Assembly (NCBI GenBank): GCA_031553505.1
Contig: JAVBLP010000001.1
Coordinates: forward strand, 30,531-94,530
Reading direction: 5' to 3'
Origin: JAVBLP01 sp031553505
GTDB taxonomy: Bacteria > Elusimicrobiota > Endomicrobiia > Endomicrobiales > Endomicrobiaceae
Length of the DNA stretch: 64,000 bases
The translations under genes were made by a program, and so were the position numbers. Below, one piece after another: positions 36,183 to 44,359 of this stretch (position 1 is its first letter; each line of letters starts with the position of its first letter). Under the pieces are notes generated by a model. The model had not been told where the DNA came from. It saw only the letters and a list, made by a program, of their open reading frames with translations, and did not search any database.

Positions 36183-36740
36183 TCAGACTCGTTCTACGTA
36201 TTCACCGGTGCGGGTGTCTACCTTTATCCTGTCGCCTTCTTTTATAAATAAAGGCACCCTGATATCGGCTCCGGTTTCAAGCTTCGCCATTTTTGTCATA
36301 TTTGAAACCGAATCGCCTTTTATGCCGGGTTCAGCTTCGGTTATCGTCATTTCTATTATTATAGGAAGGTCTATGCCGATAAGCTCGCTTTCAAGATATA
36401 TAGCTTCAACTTCAAGGTTTTCTTTGAGAAAGTTAGCCATTTCGCCCAAAAGGCCTGGCTCAACACTTATCTGCTCATAATTATTCATATCCATAAAGTT
36501 AAAGTTTTCGCCTTCTTTATAAAGGAACTGCTTTTTCTGCCTTGTTACGCTTAAAGCTTCAAATTTTTCGCCGGATTTAAACGTGCGTTCAATGGTGCCG
36601 CCCTTTTTTAAATGTCTGAGCTTCACGCGCATTACGGCCCCGCCTTTGCCCGGTTTGTGGTTTTGAAACCAAGTAATCTGGTACGGTTCCCCGTCAACCA
36701 AGATATTAAGACCGTTTCTGAAATCTGATGTTGAAATCAT
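36183..36740 (-). CDS. efp: Elongation factor P
   Basis: This 185-residue protein rescues ribosomes stalled at polyproline. It has the three EF-P barrels: ISTSDFRNGLNILVDGEPYQI, the tip loop HKPGKGGAVMRVKLRHL with Lys32 at the modified position, and GIDLPIIIEMTITEAEPGIKGDS. A lysine at the tip suggests beta-lysylation or no modification rather than rhamnosylation. Position between the peptidase and accB is the common efp-accBC layout. Confidence 0.97.
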   Translation of the reverse strand: MISTSDFRNGLNILVDGEPYQITWFQNHKPGKGGAVMRVKLRHLKKGGTIERTFKSGEKFEALSVTRQKKQFLYKEGENFNFMDMNNYEQISVEPGLLGEMANFLKENLEVEAIYLESELIGIDLPIIIEMTITEAEPGIKGDSVSNMTKMAKLETGADIRVPLFIKEGDRIKVDTRTGEYVERV

Positions 36741-36812
36741 CTGTTCTCCTAAATCTTTACTGCTTTTTATGCCAAAAACCGCTAAGTTTTGCGGATTTGA
36801 ACGTCATTTCGC

Positions 36813-37862
36813 CTAATATTCGGCTGAAGTTAAAATTTCACAGCCGTTTTCGGTTATAAGCACCGTGTCTTCTATTCTTACGCCGAACTCATTTTCAAGG
36901 TATATGCCGGGTTCAACGGTTACCGCCATATTCTGTAAAAAAACACCTTCGGCATTTTTGGAAAGCGAAGGCATTTCGTGGATTTCTATTCCGACACCGT
37001 GTCCGGTTGTATGTATGAACTTATCTTTATATCCGGCTGCTTCTATTACTTCCCTTGCGGCTTTATCCGCACTCGAAACAGGCAGGCCGGCTTTTATCAG
37101 TTTTAAAACAGCGCTTTGGGACGCTTTTACAATATCCCAAACTTCCTTGATTTTGCCGTTAATTTTACCTAATAAATATGTACGTGTCAAATCTGAACAA
37201 TAGCCGTTATATACGCATCCGATATCCATCATTACTATATCATTTTCATTAATTTTATAGTTTGAACTGGCGTGATGCGGCTTCGCGGAGTTTTTACCTG
37301 CAGCTACTATCGGGGTAAAGCTTTCTTTTACACGGTTAACGGCAAAAAGCTCTAAAATCCTGTAGTGTATATCAAGCTCACTCATGCCCGGATTTATTTC
37401 TTTCCTTACTAAATCACAAACTTCCGAGACAATTTTACAGGCTTTCCTAAGGTTTTCCGCCTCTTTTTGGTTTTTTACCATTCTTAATTCATCAAGGAGC
37501 CCTGTTTTCGGGGTAATTTTTATATTGTATTCCGCAAATCTTTTCCCGATTGAAAGAAAATCTGCCGCTGAAAGCTGCTTTGTATCTATTATTACATTTG
37601 CCGCTTTGTTTTCTTTTAAAATTTCCGCAGCGGCCTTGCTAAACGGCACACCTATATATATATGTATATTTGATTTCGCGAAAAACTCCTTCACCTGGCT
37701 GCTTATCATTTCCGAACAAACGGCATACAAGCCGCCATTTGCAGCTAAAAGCCAGAAACCGTCAAATGGCGCGCCTGACAAATAAAACGTTTCAATCCTA
37801 TTTGTAAACAGGAAGTTTTCCGTTTGATATTTCCGATGAAGTTTTTTAATTTTTTCTTTCAT
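36813..37862 (-). CDS. Xaa-Pro aminopeptidase/dipeptidase (M24B)
   Basis: The 349-residue protein has a creatinase-like N-terminal domain and a pita-bread catalytic domain. The metal ligands are recognisable: the two Asp of MMDIGCVYNGYCSDLTRTY, the His of HTTGHGVGIEIHEMPSL, and the two Glu of VEPGIYLENEFGVRIEDTVLI. It removes residues next to proline from peptides. It is upstream of efp, a frequent pairing (pepP/pepQ-efp). Confidence 0.95.
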   Translation of the reverse strand: MKEKIKKLHRKYQTENFLFTNRIETFYLSGAPFDGFWLLAANGGLYAVCSEMISSQVKEFFAKSNIHIYIGVPFSKAAAEILKENKAANVIIDTKQLSAADFLSIGKRFAEYNIKITPKTGLLDELRMVKNQKEAENLRKACKIVSEVCDLVRKEINPGMSELDIHYRILELFAVNRVKESFTPIVAAGKNSAKPHHASSNYKINENDIVMMDIGCVYNGYCSDLTRTYLLGKINGKIKEVWDIVKASQSAVLKLIKAGLPVSSADKAAREVIEAAGYKDKFIHTTGHGVGIEIHEMPSLSKNAEGVFLQNMAVTVEPGIYLENEFGVRIEDTVLITENGCEILTSAEY

Positions 37863-37898
37863 TGCAATTTGTGAATTTATCGTAAAATATTATATTAC

Positions 37899-37928
37899 TT
37901 GACATTTATTTTATTATTTTATTAAATA
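37899..37928 (+). promoter_or_regulatory. Promoter of the cold-shock gene
   Basis: TTGACA at 37899-37904 is followed after 17-18 AT-only bases by TTAAAT/TAAATA (37922-37928). The transcript leader is about 70 bases, with a small TACCCT/AGGGTA hairpin at 37968-37984 before the AAGGAG ribosome binding site. Confidence 0.75.
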
Positions 37929-38005
37929 ACGAAGCAAACTTAAAGAAATTTTTGTTTGGAAATTAGTTACCCTCCAGAAGGGTAGAAAAACAAGGAGTTG
38001 CAGTA

Positions 38006-38209
38006 ATGGCACAAGGCAAAGTGAAGTGGTTTAACGACCAGAAAGGTTATGGATTCATTTCCAACGATGACGGATCGGGCGATGTATTTGCACACTATTC
38101 AGCTATTCAGTCTGATGGTTTCAAATCATTGGCAGAAGGCGACAGCGTTGAATTTGAAGTTGTTAATTCAGACAAAGGTCCGAAAGCAGCAAACATAAAG
38201 AAAATCTAA
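38006..38209 (+). CDS. csp: Cold-shock protein (CspA family)
   Basis: This 67-residue single cold-shock domain has both RNP motifs: GKVKWFNDQKGYGFI and DVFAHYSAI. It binds single-stranded RNA and acts as an RNA chaperone. The gene is monocistronic, with its own promoter, a structured leader and a strong bidirectional terminator shared with aroQ. Confidence 0.97.
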   Translation: MAQGKVKWFNDQKGYGFISNDDGSGDVFAHYSAIQSDGFKSLAEGDSVEFEVVNSDKGPKAANIKKI

Positions 38210-38223
38210 TTAACCAACAACTT

Positions 38224-38262
38224 AAAAGACCCCGGGGATTTATCCGCGGGGTCTTTTTTTTA
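38224..38262. terminator. Bidirectional terminator between csp and aroQ
   Basis: An 11-bp stem AAAAGACCCCG/CGGGGTCTTTT is followed by eight T on the plus strand; on the minus strand it ends in CTTTTAAGTTGTT. It serves the convergent csp and aroQ genes. Confidence 0.9.
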
Positions 38263-38287
38263 TTGCATATAGAATTTGAATGAAACT

Positions 38288-38722
38288 TTATTTTATAATA
38301 GTTTTTAGTTTTCTCAACGCGTACAAATAGCCGTCGATACCGAACCCTGCTATCTGTCCGATACAAACGCCTGCCGTAAATGATTTGCGCCTGAATTCTT
38401 CCCTTGAGTAAACGTTGGAAATGTGTACTTCTATGGTTGGAACCGCGATCGCCGCCAATGCGTCCCTTATGGCAACTGAAGTATGGGTAAAAGCGGCTGG
38501 GTTTATTATAATCCCTGCGATTTGATTCAGGGAAGATTGTATTTTATCTACTATTTCGCCTTCATGGTTTGACTGAAAAAACTCAATTTCAAACTTTAGC
38601 TCTTTCGCAAGATCTGCTAATTCTTTTTCTATTCCGGCAAGCGTTATATTGCCGTAAATGCCGGGCTCTCTTACGCCGAGCATATTAATATTAGGCCCGT
38701 TAATCACTAAAATTTTTTTCAT
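38288..38722 (-). CDS. aroQ: 3-Dehydroquinate dehydratase, type II
   Basis: The 144-residue protein has the type II signature: INGPNINMLGVREPGIYG (catalytic Tyr23), FFQSNHEGEIVDKI, GIIINPAAFTHTSVAIRDAL and EVHISNVYSREEFRRKS. It dehydrates 3-dehydroquinate in the shikimate pathway, directly after AroB, whose gene it overlaps by 4 bases. Confidence 0.97.
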   Translation of the reverse strand: MKKILVINGPNINMLGVREPGIYGNITLAGIEKELADLAKELKFEIEFFQSNHEGEIVDKIQSSLNQIAGIIINPAAFTHTSVAIRDALAAIAVPTIEVHISNVYSREEFRRKSFTAGVCIGQIAGFGIDGYLYALRKLKTIIK

Positions 38723-39816
38723 GCGCTTTCCCTTATAAACTTTTTTAATTCCGATTCCACAAATTTGTCTTTTAGAGCGTAACCGCCGACAGTTTGCCCT
38801 ATATCTTTTAACAGCACAAATCTTATATTGCCTTGCACTGATTTTTTATCTTTTTTCATAAACGAGACCAGCCGTCCGGCATCAATATTTCCGCTCAATC
38901 TGATATCAAACCCTGAGGCCTCAAGGAGCTCTTTCACATTAAGATAAACCGGTTTTGCGCATAATCCTTTCAAGACCGACAATTTTGCCGCAAACAGCAT
39001 CCCTATTGCAACCGCTTCACCATGCAAATAACCTTTGTAGTTTGAATAAGTTTCAAGCGCGTGGGCTAAAGTATGCCCGAAATTTAAAACTTCCCTTAAG
39101 CCCTTTGTCTCTTTTTCATCTTTTTCCACTATCCCCGCTTTAAACTGGCAGCTTTTGCTTATCATTTCGGCAAAATCATTTGAATCTATGTACCCTCTGT
39201 CTAAAACTTCTTTAATATACCCGTAAAAATTTTTATCGAATATAAATGCGTACTTGACCACTTCCGCAAGCCCGTTTCGGATATGCCTTTCGGGAAGTGT
39301 TTTTAAATATAAAGTGTTTATCCAGACAAGGGAAGGCTGGTAAAACGCGCCGGCTATATTTTTCCCGCCTTTTGTATTTACGGCTGTTTTTCCGCCAACG
39401 GAAGAATCTGTCATTGCAAGGAGAGTCGTAGGCACCTGCATAAAAGGAATGCCCCTCATATATGTCGCGGCAAAAAAACCTGCCACATCACCGACAACAC
39501 CGCCGCCTAAAGCAACCACGCAGCTTTTTCTGTCAATGCCCTCTTTCAAAGCAGTATCATATAAAAAACTTAAAGACGCGATGCTTTTACCGCTTTCCCC
39601 GGCGTTGATAGCCGTGCTTTTGCACTCATACCCGTTTTTAACAAGCATAGATACAAATTGCTTCAAATGCAGCTTTGCGATATTTTTATCCGTTATGATA
39701 AAAAGGCATTTCGACACGCGTCTTTCTTCCAGAAGACGCAAAAAATCTTTCTCGCCTTCAGAAATAAGTATCGGGTAAGAATTAGACCGCAGGCGGACTG
39801 TTATATTTTTTTTCAT
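38719..39816 (-). CDS. aroB: 3-Dehydroquinate synthase
   Basis: This 365-residue NAD- and metal-dependent enzyme converts DAHP to dehydroquinate. It has VALGGGVVGDVAGFFAATYMRG, VPTTLLAMTDSSVGGKTAVN, RNGLAEVVKYAF, LNFGHTLAHALE and YLHGEAVAIGM. It overlaps both aroQ and the preceding giant secreted-protein gene by 4 bases each, so all three are translationally linked. Confidence 0.97.
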   Translation of the reverse strand: MKKNITVRLRSNSYPILISEGEKDFLRLLEERRVSKCLFIITDKNIAKLHLKQFVSMLVKNGYECKSTAINAGESGKSIASLSFLYDTALKEGIDRKSCVVALGGGVVGDVAGFFAATYMRGIPFMQVPTTLLAMTDSSVGGKTAVNTKGGKNIAGAFYQPSLVWINTLYLKTLPERHIRNGLAEVVKYAFIFDKNFYGYIKEVLDRGYIDSNDFAEMISKSCQFKAGIVEKDEKETKGLREVLNFGHTLAHALETYSNYKGYLHGEAVAIGMLFAAKLSVLKGLCAKPVYLNVKELLEASGFDIRLSGNIDAGRLVSFMKKDKKSVQGNIRFVLLKDIGQTVGGYALKDKFVESELKKFIRESA

Positions 39817-42800
39817 CTTTCAATGCTGAATTTTTCAGATGTTTTTTTGTATCCAGCGCCGTTAAGAGTTATTGTATATTCTCCGGCGCCTGCGCTGCTT
39901 CCCGTTGAAGTTTCTCCGTTCCATTCTACAGCTGAAATTTTATTCGCGCTTAAATCAACGGCAAATTCGGTTATTATGTTTTTGGATTTATCGGAAATTT
40001 CAATTGAAACCCTTCCCGATTCCGGCGAAAGCATTACAATGTATATATTTGAGTTTTTTATTCTTATGTTGGATTTTTTGCCGCCGTAAACAAAAACTTC
40101 CGCTTTTTTAACCGTTTTGGGATAAGCGTAAATATCATTAATTTCTTCATCAGCCTGAAGAATAGTTTCTACGTTTGCGGGATAAAAATAATATTCTGAA
40201 GACTCCGGTAAAATTGTGTTTTTTTCCTGATGACGTATATTTTGCAGCTTATAAAAGCCTTTTGAATCGGTTACAGCCGTATCTCCGGAGTTTATACTTT
40301 TAACGGTAATGTTTTTTACGCCTTTGTTTTTACCGTCAACTATATAACCGCTTAAAACGTGCACTTTGGCTTCCGCCGTGAAATTGACATTATGCTTATC
40401 TTCCCTGATATCCCTTAGCGTTATAGTCGCAGGCGTAAACAAATACCCTGCGTAGTAAGGCTCTATGATTAAATCGTCCCCGGCATCGATGGAAATGCTG
40501 TACTCTCCGGAATTTCCGGTAACCGCTTCACCCATTTTACTTTTAATTACAACGCCGGTGACCGGCTCTCCGTTAACGGTAATCTTTCCGTTTACGTTAA
40601 AGAAAGAACTTTTTGCCTGATTTCTTTGAAGCTCTTTTACAACCGCGTCGCTCTGGTTTTCGCTCATTGAGCTCGGAGTGGCAACCATGCCGTCTTTAAG
40701 GAAAATTTCGGTGTCTCCGTTAAGGTTGTTGATTATCCCGCTCGGGGATTCAAATTCAACGCTCTTAGAGTTAACCGTTATTTTGTACCTTTTGCCCGGC
40801 ATCATACCTTCAAACTTATATTCGCCTTTTGCGTTCGTAAGCGTCTGCTTCTTTACGTTGTTATCGCCTTCTATAACAACCGCCACATTGTTAAGCAAAC
40901 GCCCTTTGCCGGTAACGGTTCCTTTAACCGTATATCCCAAAGGCACGGCTTTATAATTTTCAGAGAGCCTGCTTGACGTAACATTTTTATATTCTTTTGA
41001 TGCGGGGGTAAATTTATAACCCGGATATACCACTTCAACATTATAATCCTGACCATATTTTAAATTCTGTATCAGGTAATAGCCGTTGGCGTCGGATTTA
41101 TAAGTCGCCTCATCTCCCCCTACAACGATGGCCGCGCCCTCAAGGCCCTTATCATCAAGAGAAACCTTGCCGCTTAAAACATAAGAAGCGTCAACGGACT
41201 CATTAAGCACGCTTTTTTTAATATTTTTGTACTCTTTAAAGTTCGGAGTAAACACCATTCCCGGCGCGGAAAAAGAAATAAGGTAATCTCCGTTGTACTG
41301 CATCCCTTTTATGAGATATTTTCCGTTTTCATCCGTTTTTTGCCTTTGGCCGTTAATGTCAACCACTACATTTGGCATTGGCCTTTGCCCCGACATTACC
41401 GTACCGCCCAAAGAAATATCCGTTGAAAATTCGATATATGTGTTTTCTTTAAGCGTCTCGATAACGAAAGGCTCAAAATCATGTTCCCTGCTTGAAACCG
41501 TTACAATGTAAGGCCCGCCGTAATCAAGGTTTGCTATTTCAAAGTTACCTTCATCATCCGTGTAATATTTTATCGGCCTCTTTGTTATGCTTATCATTGT
41601 GTTTTTAAGCGGTTTTCTCCCTACGCTGACATTTCCGGTTACGCTATATGTCTGCTTGATAGCCGTAAAATTCTGGCCGACAAGATTTGACTTTAATTCC
41701 GTGTATTCTTTAAACGGCGGGTCAAAAGCGTAACCGCCGGCTTTTGGCGAAATTCTAAAAGTTTTGCCCTGTTCAAGGCCCGTTATCAGGTAGTTTCCTC
41801 CGTAGTCAGCCGATATTACGGCTTTTGTTCCGCCGGTAATTTCAAGCTCGAGGTTTGACAACCCGAAAACGCTACCCTGCGTAGTTACTCTCCCCGCAAC
41901 CGAATACGCGACTATAAAATTTAAATTATCAATATTATTTAAAACTTTCGGTATATCTATTAAAGCCGGATAAAATGAATATCCGCTCTTTACGGCATTT
42001 GCGGTCAGCTGGGAACCATATTCAAAAGACGGTATTTTATATTTGCCGAACTGGTCCGTTACGGCTATTTGTACCCCGCCGGATTGTATTGAAACGCCGG
42101 AAACCGCTTTACCTTCAACAAAAACTTCTCCTTCAATGCGCACATACGGAACAAAATCCTGGTTAACATTTGAAACCACGTCATTTAAAACAGCCTGCGC
42201 CGGTTCAAACAGAATATTTGAAGAATTGGGTTTCAACAAATATCTCGGATTTTCAGGAATATTGTCAAAAGAATACCTGCCTTTTTCGTCGGTTGTCGTT
42301 TTGTAACCGCCGGGTTCCATGGTTAACTCTATATTGGAAACGGTTTCTTGTTTATTTGCTATCTTTCCCCTTATTTTTACATATTTTGCTTTTGGAGCCG
42401 CGACAACCGCCGCAACTTTTGGTTCTTCCTTTTTTGCTTCTTTTGCTTTTGTTTCTTTTACTTTTGGTTCTTCTTTTTTTGCTTCTTTTGCTTTGGGTTC
42501 TTTCGCTTTTACTTCTTTTACTTTTGTTTCACTTACAGGTTTTGCGGCAACAACCGGAACCGCTACTGCTGCTACGGGAACCGCGGCCGCGGTTTCTTTT
42601 TTTGCTTCCGTTTTAGCTATTCTTTTAGTGCTTGCCGTATTTGCGGAGGCGGCTTTATCCTGTTCTTTCTTTGCTTTTTCTTCAGCCTTTATCCTGGCAG
42701 CTTCAGCTTTTTCCGCTTCTTTTTTTGCTTTTTCTTCGGATTTTGCTTTCGCGGCTGCTTCTTTTTCGGCTTCTTTTTTAAGTTTTTCATCAGCTTTAGC

Positions 42801-44282
42801 TTTTTCTTCCGCCGCCTTTTCATCAGCCTTCAATTTCGCCGCTTTTGTTTTTTCCGCTTCTTTTTCGGCCTTCAAATCTTTAGGCGCAGCTTTACTTTCT
42901 TTTTTAGGAGTTTCAGCGACTTTTTTGCCTTCCTTTGCGGCAGGCGTTTTTGCCGGCTCGCTTTTTACGGGTTTTGCCGCAATGGCAGCTGAAGCATTTG
43001 CTTTAGCTGAAGATGTTTTTCCGTCTGCGACTGCCGCGGAAGAATCCATCTTTATTACAAGGTCAACATTAGACTGCAAATCCGCTATTTTTACGGGTGC
43101 AGTAAGCTTATAGTTTTCACTTTCAGACGTCAAAGTATAGGCTTCGCCGGCTGAAAGATCTTCAAAAATAAATTTCCCTTTTGAAGTGGCGGAAATTTTA
43201 TCCACATATTTTTTTGCCGAAATACCGACCGAAGCGTACTTTACGGGCTTGCCCGTAGCCGAGTCAACGACTTTTCCGGAAACATCATACTTTCTGATAG
43301 CGGCGTTAAAATCCACAACCCTGTCAGACTCTATCTGGTTTACGACAAACCTTAAAGGAGTTATAACGACCCCTTCTTTATGCGCGGTTACTATAAAGTT
43401 ATGTCCGAATGTTAAGCCTTCAACTTCATAATTGCCGGATTCGTTAGTTTCCGTTTCATATTCATCTATGCCGCTGGTTATTTTTATTTTCGCGCCTTCA
43501 ATCGCGTTTTTACCGTCAAGCACCGAACCGGAAATTTTAAGTTTGCTTGCAAAAGCTTCAACATTTACTTCAGTGTCCCTGTTTTCTGTGACTATTATAT
43601 CTTCCGGACTAAACTCATACCCTTCTTTTGAGAAAAAGAATATATAATCTTCGCCTTTTTTAAGCCCTTTAATTGAATAAACTCCGTTGACATCCGTTGT
43701 AGTGGTAAGCCTTCTGTCATTATTTGCGACAACCTTTACCCCTACAAGCCCGGACGCATAATAACTGACCCTTCCGCTGACCGTAAACGTAGGTTTTGAA
43801 GGGTCATCGTCTTTATTTTTAGGTTTTTCATCAGCCGCGAAAAAAGGAGTTGTTTTTTGAACGTATTCCGGCTGGATAGGCGTTGTACCTGTCGCAGGTT
43901 TTTCTATAGAAGGAACGCCTTTCGGAGAAGAAGTTGTTTTCGGCGCGGGTTTTGAAGTTTTAAAATTTATCGTTCTGTTTGAATTTAAATTTGCGATTTT
44001 AAAAACGGAAGGCGCAAAAGATAAGCTTTCTTTATAGACATATATTTCAATCTTTGAGCCGTTTTCTATGCCGTCAATCCTGTAATATCCGGTAGAGTCG
44101 GTTTTCTTTGAGGCCTCTTTGTCGCCTTCAATTTTGACATCTGCGCCGTGCACGGCGGCGCCGGTTTCACCGTTTGTGACAAAACCCGAAACGGAATATT
44201 TGGCGTTTACCGCAAAAAGATTTGAAGGATATATTGACAAACAGAAACAGGCAGCAAAAACCAAAGAAAGAATTTTCTTCAT
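39813..44282 (-). CDS. Giant secreted protein of 13 CarboxypepD_reg-like repeats with a Lys/Ala-rich rod
   Basis: The 1489-residue protein has a signal peptide (1-24). Four repeats follow (each about 80 residues: V-x-G-x-V, then G-V-x-V, then T-D-x-x-G-x-Y-x-I-x-G-L, then F-x-P). A Lys/Ala/Glu-rich region (about 412-640), much like TolA, comes next, then nine further repeats and a C-terminal FlgD-Ig-like domain (VSIEISDKSKNIITEF, VEWNGETSTGSSAGAGEYTITL). These repeats are transthyretin-like beta-sandwiches, common in surface proteins. The helical linker could span the periplasm or lie on peptidoglycan. Function is unknown. Its stop overlaps the aroB start. Confidence 0.85.
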   Translation of the reverse strand: MKKILSLVFAACFCLSIYPSNLFAVNAKYSVSGFVTNGETGAAVHGADVKIEGDKEASKKTDSTGYYRIDGIENGSKIEIYVYKESLSFAPSVFKIANLNSNRTINFKTSKPAPKTTSSPKGVPSIEKPATGTTPIQPEYVQKTTPFFAADEKPKNKDDDPSKPTFTVSGRVSYYASGLVGVKVVANNDRRLTTTTDVNGVYSIKGLKKGEDYIFFFSKEGYEFSPEDIIVTENRDTEVNVEAFASKLKISGSVLDGKNAIEGAKIKITSGIDEYETETNESGNYEVEGLTFGHNFIVTAHKEGVVITPLRFVVNQIESDRVVDFNAAIRKYDVSGKVVDSATGKPVKYASVGISAKKYVDKISATSKGKFIFEDLSAGEAYTLTSESENYKLTAPVKIADLQSNVDLVIKMDSSAAVADGKTSSAKANASAAIAAKPVKSEPAKTPAAKEGKKVAETPKKESKAAPKDLKAEKEAEKTKAAKLKADEKAAEEKAKADEKLKKEAEKEAAAKAKSEEKAKKEAEKAEAARIKAEEKAKKEQDKAASANTASTKRIAKTEAKKETAAAVPVAAVAVPVVAAKPVSETKVKEVKAKEPKAKEAKKEEPKVKETKAKEAKKEEPKVAAVVAAPKAKYVKIRGKIANKQETVSNIELTMEPGGYKTTTDEKGRYSFDNIPENPRYLLKPNSSNILFEPAQAVLNDVVSNVNQDFVPYVRIEGEVFVEGKAVSGVSIQSGGVQIAVTDQFGKYKIPSFEYGSQLTANAVKSGYSFYPALIDIPKVLNNIDNLNFIVAYSVAGRVTTQGSVFGLSNLELEITGGTKAVISADYGGNYLITGLEQGKTFRISPKAGGYAFDPPFKEYTELKSNLVGQNFTAIKQTYSVTGNVSVGRKPLKNTMISITKRPIKYYTDDEGNFEIANLDYGGPYIVTVSSREHDFEPFVIETLKENTYIEFSTDISLGGTVMSGQRPMPNVVVDINGQRQKTDENGKYLIKGMQYNGDYLISFSAPGMVFTPNFKEYKNIKKSVLNESVDASYVLSGKVSLDDKGLEGAAIVVGGDEATYKSDANGYYLIQNLKYGQDYNVEVVYPGYKFTPASKEYKNVTSSRLSENYKAVPLGYTVKGTVTGKGRLLNNVAVVIEGDNNVKKQTLTNAKGEYKFEGMMPGKRYKITVNSKSVEFESPSGIINNLNGDTEIFLKDGMVATPSSMSENQSDAVVKELQRNQAKSSFFNVNGKITVNGEPVTGVVIKSKMGEAVTGNSGEYSISIDAGDDLIIEPYYAGYLFTPATITLRDIREDKHNVNFTAEAKVHVLSGYIVDGKNKGVKNITVKSINSGDTAVTDSKGFYKLQNIRHQEKNTILPESSEYYFYPANVETILQADEEINDIYAYPKTVKKAEVFVYGGKKSNIRIKNSNIYIVMLSPESGRVSIEISDKSKNIITEFAVDLSANKISAVEWNGETSTGSSAGAGEYTITLNGAGYKKTSEKFSIER

Positions 44283-44315
44283 TTTGACCTCATTTTTAAA
44301 GTAGTTTTGTGTTTA

Positions 44316-44345
44316 ATTTTAACATTTTTTTTAAACTCTATGCAA
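44316..44345 (-). promoter_or_regulatory. Possible promoter of the giant secreted protein
   Basis: On the minus strand TTGCAT (44340-44345) and TAAAAT (44316-44321) are 18 bases apart, about 35 bases before the ATG, which has GAGGT upstream. Confidence 0.4.
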
Positions 44346-44359
44346 ACGTGTTATGCAGT

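Noticed and set aside
42319..43113. 264-residue plus-strand frame opposite the Lys/Ala-rich region
   Set aside because: Antisense of codon-biased AAA/GCA/GAA repeats giving Phe/Ser/Ala runs; not a real protein.
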